A DNA stretch of 64,000 nucleotides. It comes from Diospyros lotus (taxonomy: Eukaryota; Streptophyta; Magnoliopsida; Ericales; Ebenaceae). This document shows, piece after piece, positions 22,165 through 33,817 of the stretch (positions are counted from its first letter, which is position 1; each line of letters starts with the position of its first letter). The notes below the pieces were generated by a model. That model was not told where the DNA came from and did not search any database. It saw only the letters and a list, made by a program, of their open reading frames with translations. The stretch lies in NCBI RefSeq assembly GCF_014633365.1, contig NC_068340.1, positions 41,812,328 to 41,876,327 of the forward strand, read 5' to 3'. Position numbers and translations under genes: made by a program.

Positions 22165-25100
22165 TTATCTGAAGTAAGGACGAAGATGTTCTGCGTTCCA
22201 AGCTCGTGGGAGAGGGAGACCGTCCATGTTTGCCAGATGATATGCTCCGTTATTCAAATTTTCTTTGATGATAAATGGACCTTCCCAGTTAGGCCCTAAG
22301 GTGCCATCGCTTGCCGCCCGTGCTCCTGGTAGTACTAGGCGTAGTACCGGATCTCCGACGTTGTAACGTCGGATTCGGACCTTCCTGTTATAGTATCGTG
22401 CCACTCTTTGTTGATAAATGGCGATCCTCACGCGAGCTACATCTCTTGATTCCTCGAGCAGGTCCAGATTAGCCGCCAGTAGCTCGTTATTGCGATCTGA
22501 GCTGAAGGTGGCCCTTCGGTGGCTGGCCACTTTATTCTCAGCGGGGATCATAGCCTCCGACCCATACGCCATTGAGAATGGGGTTTCTTCAGTGCTGCTT
22601 CGGGCTGTTGTTCGATAGGTCCATAGCACTGTTTGCAGTTCATCCACCCAGGCCCCCTTTCTAGCCTCAAGCTTTGTCTTCAGGGTCTGCTTGATTATTT
22701 TGTTGACTGCTTCGACCTGCCCATTGGCCTGGGGGTGATCAACGGCGGTGAAACTCTTTTGAATCCCCATTGACTCGCAGAATTGGATGAATTGCTCGCT
22801 GGTAAATTGGGTTCCGTTGTCCGTTACTATTTGCTGTGGCACTCCAAATCTGCAGATTATGTTATCCCATGTAAAAGCTTGTGTCTTCGCACTGGTGATC
22901 TGTGCGAGCTCTTTGGCCTCTGCCCATTTGGTGAAGTAGTCAACTGCCACTATGGCATGTTTGCATCCTCCGCGAGCCGTGGGCAGCGGCCCGATTAGAT
23001 CCATGCCCCAAATGGCAAAGGGCCAAGGGCTGCTCATCTGCTGCAGGTAAGCCGGCGGAGCTCGCGGAACCTTGGCGAACCTTTGGCACTTCTCGCATTT
23101 CTTGACCGTCTCTATGGCATCTTACTTCACGGTGGGCCAATAAAACCCTTGTCGGAGGGCCTTTTGTGCCAGAGAGAGTGCCCCTGCATGATTACCGCAG
23201 TGGCCTGCATGAATTTCTTCTAGCACAGACTGGCAATCGGTGCCGTCAATGCACCTCAGGAGTGGGGCTGAGAATCCCCTCTTGTACAGTCTTTCATCGT
23301 AGATGCAATATCGGGCGGCTTGAGCTCGCAGGCGACGTGCTTCCAGCTTGTCTTCCGGTAGTTTCCCGTCTTGCAGATATTCCAAGATGGGGGTCATCCA
23401 TGAGTTTTGGGGCACCGTGATCAGTAGCGTTTCATCTCGTTGTTCTGTGCTCGGGGTGGCCAAAAAATCGACAGGTATGTCCCCCAAGAATTCTGCGTCC
23501 CGGGCAGTTGCTAGGCGAGCCAGAGCGTCCGCATGAGAGTTCTGGGAACGGGGGATTTGATGCATTTCATATTTTTCGAAAGTGGCTAAAAGTTCGCGTG
23601 CCTTCTGTAAGTATGCTGCCATCTTCGTGTCTCTGGCCTGGTATTCTCCCCGCACCTGGTTGACAACTAGTTGAGAGTCGCTGAAGATCTCCAAGAATTC
23701 AGCTCGTATTTCCTTTGCCAAGCGGAGTCCTGCTAGTAAGGCTTCATACTCGGATTCATTATTGGTGGCTAAAAAACCGAACCTCAGGGCGCAGAGGATT
23801 TTGTGACCTTCGGGGCTTATTAGCATAACCCCGGCTCCCGCTCCTTGTTCGTTCGATGATCCATCGACGTATAGTTCCCAGGACGGTCCTTTCAGGTTTT
23901 CCGGCTCTTCGTCAATTGGCCCAGTAAACTCGGCAATGAAGTCTGCCAACGCTTGACCCTTTATCGCCGTCCTTGGTTTGTACTTTATGTCGAACTGAGC
24001 GAGCTCAATAGACCATTTTAGTAAACGACCTGAGGTATCCGGTTTTTGGAGGATTTGTTTCAATGGGTATTTGGTCAGGACTTCGATCTCATGAGCTTGA
24101 AAATAGGGTCGCAGCTTCCTCGACGCCACTATTAGACAGTAAGCTAATTTTTCGATTGGTGCGTACCTTGTTTCTGCATCGATTAGGCTTTTGGAGACGT
24201 AATAAATGGGGTGCTGCACCCCTTCTTCCCCCCGAACGAGGGCCGCGCTGAGAGCCTGTTGGGATACTCCTAAGTACAAGGTCAACCTCTCTCCCTCCTT
24301 AGGTTTGGCGAGCAGCGGGGCCCGTCCCATGTACTCCTTTAGTTGTTGGAATGCGAACTCGCATTCTTCTGTCCATCTGAAGTCTTTCTCCTTTTTTAGA
24401 AGCTCGAAGAACAGGGCACACTTGTCAGTTGCCTTTGAAATGAAACGGCTCAGAGCCGCGACCTGACCATTGAGGCTTTGCACCTCCTTCTTTCTTATAG
24501 GCGACCTCATGTCGAGCAGAGCCTTAATTTTGTCTGGGTTGGCTTCAATGCCTCTGTTGTTTACCATAAACCCAAGAAATTTTCCAGAGGCTACACCGAA
24601 GGCGCACTTGAGCGGGTTGAGCTTCATCTGATATTTCCTGAGGACTCCAAACGTTTCTCTTAGATCGGAAACGTGGTCCGTCACTTGCTCGGATTTTACC
24701 AGCATGTCGTCAACGTATACTTCCATGGTTTTTCCGATCAGTGTTTCGAACATCGTATTGACCAGCCTCTGGTAGGTCGCGCCAGCATTCTTCAATCCAA
24801 AGGGCATGACCTTGTAACAATAGAGCCCCCGGTCGGTTATGAATGAGGTGTGCTCTTGGTCCGTTGGGTTCATGGGGATTTGGTTGTAGCCTGAATAGGC
24901 ATCCATGAAACTGAGGAGGCGGTGACCAGCCGTTGCATCTACGAGCTGATCGATTCTGGGGAGGGGAAAGCTGTCTTTAGGACAGGCCTTGTTCAGGTCG
25001 GTGAAGTCGATGCAGGTCCTCCACTTCCCGTTTTTCTTTTTTACTAGGACCGGGTTGGCCACCCAGACCGGATAGTGGGCTTCCTTGATGAAATTATTCG

Positions 25101-27573
25101 CCAAGAGTTTGTCCACTTCTTCTTTAAGAGAGGTATAACGCTCCGGAGTCATTGGCCTCCTCTTCTGGCGCACTGGCCTGTAGCCTGGATCTACGTTGAG
25201 CCTGTGTGACATGACTTCTGGGGCGATTCCCACCATATCTTCGTGGTTCCATGCGAATACATCAAGGTTAGCTTTAAGGAAATCTGTAAGTTGGGATTTT
25301 ACCTCGGGGGCTAGACTCTTGCCTAGCTTGAGGTGACTTTCCTCGTCTGCCTCGCCAACTGAGATATCTTCGAGCTCTTCCATGGGATCGGTGGGCTTTT
25401 CGCAGTCGACCTCGCGTGGATCCAGGTCCTCCCATCGGCCGGTTGATCGCGGGCCGACTTTTGCTATGATATTTACTTTCTTTCCCTTTGCTCCCATTTT
25501 CAGGGCGTCCTCATAGCAACGTCTTGCGAGGTGCTGCTCGCCTCGTACACACCCTACACCGTCGGGGGTCGGGAATTTCACCGTAAGCGACCTGGTTGAG
25601 GTCACTAGATCCAGGTCGTTCATCGCCGGCCTTCCGAGTACGACGTTGTATGCTGAGGGGCAGTCAATTATTAGGAATTCTGCCAAAGTAGTGGCCTGGC
25701 AGTTCGCATCCCCGATGGTGAGGGGAAGGCTGATCCGACCGACGGGAATCACTGCGTCTCCCGTGAACCCATAGAGTGGCTCTGGGGACGAACCCAACTG
25801 TTCCGGTCCCAAACCCATCTGGTCGAAGCATGCTCTGTACATTACATTTACCGAGCTGCCCGTGTCCACCATTATCCTCCGCACTTCGGAGTTGCCGACC
25901 TGGGCTCGTATAACGAGTGCGTCGTTGTGCGGCCAATGGACGTCTCTGGCGTCTTCTTCCGAGAAAAACATCTTCTCTGGGATTGGGTTACCCCTAGGCC
26001 GCTTCGCGGGAACCGGCTGTTCGCCCGATCTCGCTAGCAAGACATGGTTGGCCTCTCGTATGTATTTGTCGCGGGATTTGTGGGAGGAACCAGCGAGGTG
26101 GGGCCCGCCATGGATCGTGTAGATGGTTCGTACAGCCGGTGCTTGGTCGTCATCGGTGGGAGGCTGCTGCTGTACCGACGGCTGGCTTGGTTGATTAGTC
26201 GGCCGCACCACGTAATCTTTCAAGCGACCTCTTCTTATCAGATCTTCGATGGCGTCCCTTAGGGCCCAGCATTCCGAGGTGTTATGACCCGCCTCGTTGT
26301 GGTACGCGCAAAATTTTTCTTTGTTTCGGAATTTGTTTGGGGTTCTTAACGGGTTGGGCTTCCCGAATTCCTCTTTGTTCCTTTCGATGGCGAAGATCCT
26401 TTCTTGGGGGTCTGACAGGGCACAGTAGCTGTCAAAGCGCTGTGATCTATGAGGTCGCTCATCTCCCTCTGCCTTCCGAGCTCGCTTGAACACTTCATTG
26501 CTCGAGCGCTCCCCCCGAGCTTCTCTTCCGGCGTCTCCGTTGTGCCTTCTCTTATTCTGGCTGGAGCCCCCAACTTCTTCTCTCGACCCGACGGGCTTCT
26601 TCGTCCCGAAGGCGTCTTCCCATCGGATTTCCTTGGAAGCTCGTTCATAGAATTCCCCCAGGTCTTTGACCGGGGTTCGGTAGATGCTCTCGTAGAGCTT
26701 TCCGTCTTTTCGGAGGCCGGCGGAGATCGCCGTTAGGATACTTTCATCCGAGGGATCCTCGACGTTGCTCACCTCGCGCCTGAACCTGGCGATGTAATCC
26801 CTTAATGGTTCGTTTGCTTTCTGGAATACGGTGGCGAGGTGGCAAGGTGGCGCGAGCTGCCTCCTTAGAGCCCTGTATTGGTTAAGGAACCTCTGTTGGC
26901 ACTCCTCCCAGCTGTTGATGCTACGAGGCGGAAGGCTCCTGAACCAAGCTCGGGGGATGTCTCCTAAGATTGCTGGGAAGGCGCGACATTTAGCCAGCGA
27001 GCTGGTTGTCTGTAGATCCATTTGCACGTTGTACGCATCCAGGTAATCATAGGGGTCGCTGTCCCCATTATATTGTGGCATGCTCGGGACCTTAAACCTC
27101 CGAGGCAGGGGTTCGAGCTCAATTTCTCTGGCGAACGGCGTCCTATCCCCACGGCCATTATTCTGGCTGCGGACTCCTTGTCGTTCCTCCAGCTGTCGCA
27201 CCCTCTGATACAGCTCTTCCACAGTTGAGTCCGGTCCTACTGATTGCTGGGCTTGCGATCGCCTGCTTCTTTCTCGGACTGGGGAGCGGTGAATTGGGGA
27301 CGGGTAGTTATCCCCGATATCTTCTTCCGCGAGTGGGTGTCTCTCCTCCCGCGGTTGGCGGACCCTGCGAGGCGACGCCGGTGGGTCGTGGACAGCCCGT
27401 GTTTGAGCTTGGGCCAGAATTCTGACCGCGTCAGCGAGTTGCATTACCGTATTCTCCAATGCTTCCTGGCGCTGTTGCCAGTCCCGGATCGTCCCTGTCC
27501 CGGTGATTTGGACAGTAGGCTGGACAGGGAATCGTGGTGGTATGCCGGGAGCGTCTCCGGCGGGCGGCGGCAA
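22165..27573 (-). pseudogene. Tat gag-pol polyprotein with one internal stop
   Basis: A single frame of about 1,803 codons interrupted only by TAA at 23,124-23,122. Numbering from 27,573: gag core about 160-270 (RFKVPSMPQYNGDSDPYDYL); a degenerate knuckle near 422 (FCAYHNEAGHNTSECWAL); protease VDTGSSVNV near 569; RT about 835-1005 with YVDDMLVKS near 953; RNase H near 1,240 (ELYVDGSSNEQGAG); integrase zinc finger near 1,440-1,500, then the DDE core (MDLIGPLPTARGG, IVTDNGTQFTS) ending at 22,165. The stop falls between the HH and CC parts of the integrase zinc finger. No in-frame ATG precedes codon 1: upstream the frame stays open to 27,703 with ATA where a start might be expected. Confidence 0.92.
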
Positions 27574-27711
27574 AGGAGTATCGGCTGTCGGGGCAATGGG
27601 TCCTCCATTTGGTGGTAAGTCTCGTGGTCGGTCGTGGTGATTTTCAGGTGGGTCGACCGTCGCCTCGGAACTTCTAGTATTCCTTCCTCTAGCTATGGCT
27701 ATTGATCAGAG

Positions 27712-27735
27712 CGGCCCCTTCCTCTAGCGCCAAAA
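27712..27735 (-). other. Primer-binding site of the Tat element
   Basis: On the minus strand the LTR end is followed by TTTTGGCGCTAGAGGAAG, matching the GGCGCTAGA-type start usual after the 5' LTR of Tat elements. The tRNA was not identified. Confidence 0.6.
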
Positions 27736-28431
27736 TGTCGACGTTTGATTTCGGCCGACCGTGATTCGTTTTGGGCCGCGGTGAGTCAATCCAAAAAAAA
27801 ATACCGAGAAGGAAGGAAGAAAAACCCCCCCAAAGTTCCAAGCGTGTACACCAGAATCTTTTACGTGGTTCGGCCAGAACGATGCCTAGTCCACGGCCGC
27901 CATCTGATTATTCTCCCAGAGTGGCGGTATCTGATTATTCTCTTCCCTTTCTATTTCTTGCTCCTCATGGCCCCCTTTATTTCCATTTTTCTTGAGGGAC
28001 TTTTACAATCTAGATAATATATAAAAATACAGTGTTTGTATAATGGGGGACAAATAGTTCTTACCGCCTTCGTAAGACCGGGAGTGGGATCCTCATTACG
28101 AGGGGCATGGGCTGTTACAGATAAAGTGATCGGACCCTACCTCTGACTTCTCAGCAGCTTTGCCGCTCATGCGAGCTGGAGGTTTTAGGCGAGCGACCTG
28201 GATGGTCCAGCGATCTGGAGGATATTTCAGGAGCTCATTAGTCGATTGCTCCGAGCTCGTTGGGGGATTACCGGGAGCTCGCCATACGCTCGCTTTACGA
28301 GTTCCGGATCTTTGATGGAGGCTGGACCTTCCTTAACGAGGTCGTCCGGGCCTTCTTGGCCTTGGGTGATTGGGCCGGTCTATCGGACCGAGTCTGGCCC
28401 ATGCGGGGTGATGCGGGAAATACATATAACA
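27736..28431 (-). repeat. 5' LTR of the Tat element
   Basis: 696 bp; about eight substitutions and no length difference from 16,915-17,610. Confidence 0.95.
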
Positions 28432-28436
28432 CTAAC

Positions 28437-29039
28437 TTTAACATATTATATTTTTACTTAAAATTTCTTAAATAACTACTTTTTATATTAAAATTTATAT
28501 TTATAAAAAAATTCTTATATTTTATATTTTCATTTTATATAAAAAATATTTCTCATTTTCGTTCTCATGCAACCTAAATTTTGATTACACAATTAAATTT
28601 AATTTTTAAACTAATTTAATTCTTATATTTTGACCTTTTTTTGAGTTTTTTTGTTATTTCAATTATACATCTGAATTTATATTTTTGAGCTAATTTATTA
28701 CATTTACTTTTATGTGTAAAAAAAATAAAATAAAATGATAAAATACATGTTATATTCTATTCAAATAAAGTATAAGAATTAAATTAATTTAAAAATATAA
28801 ATTTAAATGTGTAATAGAAATAATAAAAATTTAAGTTATCACATTAAAAATTGAAATATAAAAATTAAATAAAATTAAAAATATAAATTTAATAGAGTAT
28901 TTAAAAAAATTGAATAATCATAAAACAAACATTTACATAGACAAAAGTAAAGTATTGGTGAGAGAGATGTGGTGGAGGGTGAAAGAGGGAGTGAGAGTGT
29001 GTGTGGCCATTCACTCTCTCCCCCCTGTCCCTGTGTAGT
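28437..29039. other. AT-rich intergenic DNA
   Basis: Continuation of the AT-rich sequence interrupted by the Tat insertion (joins 16,909). No gene seen. Confidence 0.5.
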
Positions 29040-29380
29040 GTATATATACATGCACACGGAGGCACGCACATGAATATAGATCTTTGCTTGTTGATTCAAG
29101 AAGAGTAGTTGTGGTATTTCCTCCTCCTTCAACTCCAACAATTGGTAATTAAGATATCACCCACCCGGCCCCATCGATCTTCTTCCTGAGAAAACCCAAC
29201 TCAACTGTTTGTGCTTCTCAAGTAAAATGAATATGTATATATATATATATATGATATGATATGAAGATCTTTTTCTGGGTTCTTAATTAATTCTGTGTAA
29301 GTTTTATACAAATCACGATCTATATATATATTGATCTACAGCTGGGTGATAGAAATTGCATGTTGATCGATTGAGAACCG
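29040..29380 (+). pseudogene. Family copy 2: promoter/leader remnant
   Basis: Matches the region before and within the leader intron of copy 3 (31,440-31,770) and the start of the window: catgcacacggaggcacgca, atatagatctttgcttgttg, then tcttcctgagaaaacccaac. Similarity ends at about 29,380 (gattgagaacc) and unrelated sequence follows. No coding exon of the family is present, so this is a truncated duplicate. Confidence 0.6.
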
Positions 29381-29779
29381 AAAGCCAACAAGACTGGGAC
29401 TCATTGCTTCTACTCAAGAAGCAAAGGTCCTTCCATCATCAATTCCCAATCTATATATATATATATATATATGCATTGATTCGGAAGAATTTTTATACTC
29501 AAAGATGAGAATGACCAATTGGCCATGCTTCTCTTAATTCTATCTGTTTTCCAATTCTACAGGTCCCATTAATTCCAAAGTTCAAACAAAAGAAGGCTGG
29601 AAAGAATGCGAATGATGGTGAACTTGAGAGGTCTGTGCAGTGCAGCAATCGGATTTGGGTGGAATCACACCTATGAGTGGCATGCTAATCCAAATTTTCT
29701 TTCTATCGAGAATATCAAGTGAAATAGAGTAAGAAAAATTGAAAGGAACACATAAATATTTATATGGTTCGGTCATTAG
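29381..29779. other. Unassigned sequence with a repeat shared with 45.4 kb
   Basis: 29,671-29,779 matches 45,432-45,543 (gagaatatcaagtgaa and ataaatatttatatggtt blocks). A (TA)n tract lies at about 29,451-29,472. The shared piece could be the edge of an LTR-like element; no coding potential is visible. Confidence 0.45.
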
Positions 29780-30677
29780 GGCTAATTTGGCTAAATTATT
29801 TTTTAGGAGCATTTAAGTAGTTGATAGTGTTTAAGTTGAGTAGCATTTAAACTGATAACATATTTAGGTAGATATACTTTTAAGCTATCAGTGAATATTT
29901 ATGTATTTGGTTTGTAAAAATTGATAAATTATCAAAATTTGACAAAAAGACTAAAATAGACATATTATTCAATAATAGAAATAAAAGTAAAAATATATTA
30001 AATTTTAATACAAAAAATTAAATATATTAATATAACATACATTAATATTTATAATATATATGTTAACATATATACATATATATTTAACTATATATAATAT
30101 ATATATATATAGTGAACGAACAATGAAGACAATGAGATTGGCAAATGGAGACAACAAGATTGGCAAATGAGGGCAACGGCAACTGTGAGAGGAGGCAGTG
30201 ATGAAGGCCATGGAGGCAGCAGATGACAGGCCACGGAGGCAGCAGATGACAGGCCTGGGCGATGGACGACAAGCTGGGACAACAACGACGACTGGGGTGC
30301 TGGACGACGAGCGACAAAGACAGCAAGGGTGACAGCGAGGGTGATTGTAACAGACGACGCGACTGTGGCTGTCGAAGAAGGTCTGGCAGCAGGGGTAATG
30401 GCGTTGCAGAAAATGAAGAAGATAGGGGTATGGGTTGGAAATATGAAGAATCTATGAGGGTAAATTCGTAAATGAATCGATTAACTTAGCTTTTAAAATA
30501 TAGAGCTTTTACAAAAGCTGACCCCATGTAGCTTTCTTCAAACGTTGTTAGAGTAGCATTTAAGCTACCCAGCATAAAAATTGTTGAATACATCCAAACA
30601 CTATACTAATTTTTTTAATAACTTATAAGTTATTAATACAACTTATATACGGTCAAACCGTTTTGCCAAACTAAGCA
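29780..30677. mobile_element. PIF/Harbinger-like MITE, element 2
   Basis: Starts ggctaatttggc and ends gccaaactaagca, flanked by TAG (29,777-29,779 and 30,678-30,680). The unoccupied site is at about 45,535-45,553 (tcattagatgtgattta). Internal sequence resembles elements 1, 3 and 4 (actgataacatatttaggta-type segments). A GC-richer core lies at about 30,115-30,470; short frames there are not conserved. Confidence 0.6.
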
Positions 30678-30690
30678 TAGATGTGATTTA

Positions 30691-31292
30691 GATGGTGTTT
30701 GGCTTACCCTTTTCTAAAATAGGTTTGAAGTTTTTCTACTTAAGAAAAAGCCGTCAAACTTTAAACTTAACTACCATTTAAGTTAATAATGTATTTAGAT
30801 AAATATATTTTAAACTGTTACTTATATAATGATATATTTGGTTTGAAAATGCTAATAATCTGTTAAAATTTAATAAAAAGATTAAAATAGATATGTTACT
30901 GAATAATTTAAATAAAATTATTAATTTTTAATAAAAATAAATTATAAATTGATGCTTAACTAATAAATTTTTTATTATTAAATATTGATAAATTATATAT
31001 AATTATTAAAAAATATATATTTTATAAAAATATTAAATTAGTAGTGGCTGAAAATTTTTTAAAAAATGAAGGATAAAATAATCATTTACTTGGTCACGTC
31101 AACTTATTTAGTAGCAATTTTTTTAAAAGTTGATGGGTGATAGTTTTTTTTTTAAAAGGTGATGCATGAGTATTTAAGTTATATAGCTTAAATACTGTTT
31201 GTTAAAGTCATCTATTTATAATAAATAAGTTGGGTAACTTAAAGCTACTAGACCAGCTTATAAGCTGTCAAACCGCTTAGCCAAACGGACTG
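30691..31292. mobile_element. PIF/Harbinger-like MITE, element 3
   Basis: Bounded by inverted gtttggctta (near 30,697) and tagccaaac (near 31,285). Internal blocks (aaatatattttaaactgtta, aaaagattaaaatagatatg) resemble element 2. It lies 14 bp from element 2. The target duplication is unclear (tta/taa). Confidence 0.45.
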
Positions 31293-31299
31293 TAAATTG

Positions 31300-31585
31300 C
31301 AGTCAAAATAGGCAGCCCAAAAATGCAAAGCCTTCCTCCGGCTCTCACCCTCTCCCTCTCAACCTTCTCTCAATCTCCACCCTCTCTCTCTCTCTCTCAC
31401 CAGCAGCAGTGGCGTCCTCACCAGCAGCGGCGGCGGCTGTAGTTTATACATGCACACAGAGGCGCGCACATCAATATAGATCTTTGCTTGCTGGTTACAA
31501 GTCTCTGTAGACTACATCAATATAGAACTTTGCTTGTTGATTCAAGAAGAGTTGTGGTATTTCCTTCAACTCCTACAATTGGTAA
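31300..31585 (+). promoter_or_regulatory. Probable promoter and 5' UTR exon of copy 3
   Basis: CT-rich tract at about 31,375-31,400, then sequence shared with copy 2 (ttatacatgcacacagaggc). A likely UTR exon ends before gtaagatatc at about 31,582. No convincing TATA box was identified, so the start of transcription is unknown. Confidence 0.4.
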
Positions 31586-32504
31586 GATATCACCCCCATC
31601 TTCTTCCTGAGAAAACCCAACTCAACTGTTTGTGCTTCTCTAACAAAATGAATATATATGATATGAAGATCTTTGTCTGGGTTCTTAATTCTGTGTAAGT
31701 TTTAAACATGATCTATTGACCTACAGCTGGGTGATAGAAATTGCATGTTGATCGATTGAGAACCAAAAGCTCAACAGGCCTTGTTCTAACAAATATTTTT
31801 CTTTTAATTTTATTTTTCATTTTCCCCAAAGACTTGCTGGATTTACTTTTCTCCATGGTTCATTCTTGTATTATCATCTGAGTGCTCCTTTTATTCCATT
31901 TCTTCGATGGAAGAATGGTGCAGATGATGTACTCTCCAACTGGTAAGATATTTCCATAAGCTTTTTTCCCCTGAAAATAGAGACATTTTCCTGGAGCTTT
32001 TCCAGAAAATGAAAATATCTTCTGGGTTCATGAAACTGAAACTCTTCTCTCTTCTTTTGCTCTTGAATTTCCCAAAACCTGTAGCTTCATACATGTCAAT
32101 ATACTGAATAGAAATCATATAGGTGTTGGGTTTGCCTGAAAGATTGATAAATGAACAGAAATCATGAGAAAAAAACCCAAGTAATTTCTTCTTTTTTTAA
32201 TTTCCATGTTCAGCTGGTTTGCTCATTTTGAACATTCTGGCTGAAATCAGACAGAGAAAGGGGGAAATAAATCGAATTCTGATCTTTCTGTTCTGAATTG
32301 GGGCTTAAGGAAATCATTATTTTGGGTGGATGAATGACGAAGTAAAATGGGAAAGGGATGGTATCTTGTGTTCTTTATGAACTTGGTTTTTCTGGCAAGT
32401 ATATGTAACTCTTAGATTTGATCACAATGGAAGCTTAAAGTTCAACACTATTTGAGCTTTAACAGTAGTTAACACTGTTGATTATCCTGGCAAGTTCTTC
32501 TTTG

Positions 32505-33742
32505 TGTTGAGAAATATAACATTAGATTAGAGCATAGTGGCAACTGATATATTTAATAGTGTAGAAAATTAGACACATGGATTTTACATAGAAAACCCCT
32601 GAACAAATTAGGGTAAGAACCATGGACAAGAATAGAAAAATTTACTATGAAAAATAATAGAAGTTTTCCCTCTAAATCACAAGAAGATAACACCAACAAT
32701 CTCTCTTAAAAATAGGAAAAAACGCTCTTAATAATTCTTTCTAACTCTATTTTTCTCTCTGACAGTAGGATATTGGGATACTTAACAAATGCGCTGGAGA
32801 GGCCAATTTATAGGCCTCCCTTATGCATTTAAAACACGTTGCTAGCAAGGGTGGCATCGCATGGACAGCTTATTCAAAGCTATCCAAGTGAACATCTTCT
32901 CCTTTCAATTTCGCTGCCTCCAATTCTTCTCTCCAGAACAATCTTTATAATATTATAATCTTTATAACAGTCTTTACAATCTTCACACCATTTTTTCTTC
33001 ATTGCCATTCCATGTTCTTATGTCTCTGCTAGGCCACTATAGGTGAATTTGCATCTCTAAAATCTTATTTGCCGATATGTTCTTTATTTCAAAACTCTCT
33101 AGCCAATTGTGCCTTCATTTCTTTATTTTGATCTTTGTTGGGGCATGTTACCAACATGTCGTCTACATACAACAGTTCACCAAACATCTTGAAATATACA
33201 CAAGGGTCTGCATTATGTTGTATCCAAAACTCATGATGAAGGAATCAAATCTCTTATACCAACATCTCAATGCCTGTTTGAGATTGTATAGAGATTTGTT
33301 CAACTTGCAAATCAAGTTCTCTTTTCCTTTTTCTTCAAAACCCTCTGGTTGAGCATATATATTTCTCTTCAAGATCTCCATGAAGAAAAGTAGTCTTCAC
33401 AAGGAGATGACAACAACAAGGAGATGACAACTTTTTCTCTAAATCACAAGGAGATGACAACTTTTTCTCTAAATCACAAGGAGATGACAACAACAATCTC
33501 TCTTGAAAATAAGAAAAAAAAAACTCTTAATAATTCTTTCTAATTCTCTATTTTTCTCTATAATAATAAGGTACTGGGATACTTAATAAATGAAGTGCGT
33601 GGTGCTGCATGGACAACTCGTTCAAAGCTGTCCAAGTGCACATCTTATCGTTTCAATTTCACTGCCTCCAATTCTTCTCTCCAAAACAATCTTTATAATA
33701 TTATATGTGTGCAGCCGTAATTTTTGACATTTAGGCACGACA
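32505..33742 (-). mobile_element. Copia deletion derivative in the copy 3 leader intron
   Basis: Begins tgttgagaaata like the copia at 900 and ends ggcacgaca. It contains a 3'-LTR part (32,505-about 32,975), a short RT remnant (minus 33,381-33,163, [20 protein letters not shown]) and a rearranged second LTR (about 33,460-33,742). It sits at the same place as the copy 1 copia; copies 4 and 5 have the empty site. Only 1.24 kb remain. Confidence 0.8.
33395..33495. repeat. Short tandem repeat inside the copia derivative
   Basis: aaggagatgacaac and tttttctctaaatcac alternate, giving about 2.5 units of about 32 bp plus partial copies at the junction between RT remnant and LTR. Likely produced during the internal deletion. 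Confidence 0.65.
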
Positions 33743-33817
33743 CTTTTGACATTTCATTTCATCACTTTGTGGAAAATCAACTTAATCCGTTGCAGGGACG
33801 ACAAGGTGGTATCGACG

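Larger units (their letters stand above)
16915..28431 (-). mobile_element. Tat-lineage Ty3/gypsy retrotransposon with antisense gene
   Basis: An 11,517-bp element with 696-bp LTRs at each end and a perfect 5-bp target duplication ctaac (16,910-16,914 and 28,432-28,436). Gag-pol lies on the minus strand (27,573 to 22,165). The polypurine tract adjoins the left LTR and the primer-binding site adjoins the right LTR. Between pol and the 3' LTR there are degenerate tandem repeats and an oppositely oriented multi-exon gene, the layout known from Retand and Grande elements of the Tat lineage. The two LTRs differ at about eight positions, mostly transitions, so insertion was recent. One nonsense codon in integrase is the main visible defect. 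Confidence 0.93.

Noticed and set aside
29594..29680. Possible extra exon after ccaattctacag
   Set aside because: The frame (PLIPKFKQKKAGKNANDGE) has only vague likeness to the linker exons and no donor or partner exon nearby.
33395..33495. CRISPR-like short repeats
   Set aside because: Repeats are adjacent without unique spacers and lie inside a rearranged LTR in a plant genome.
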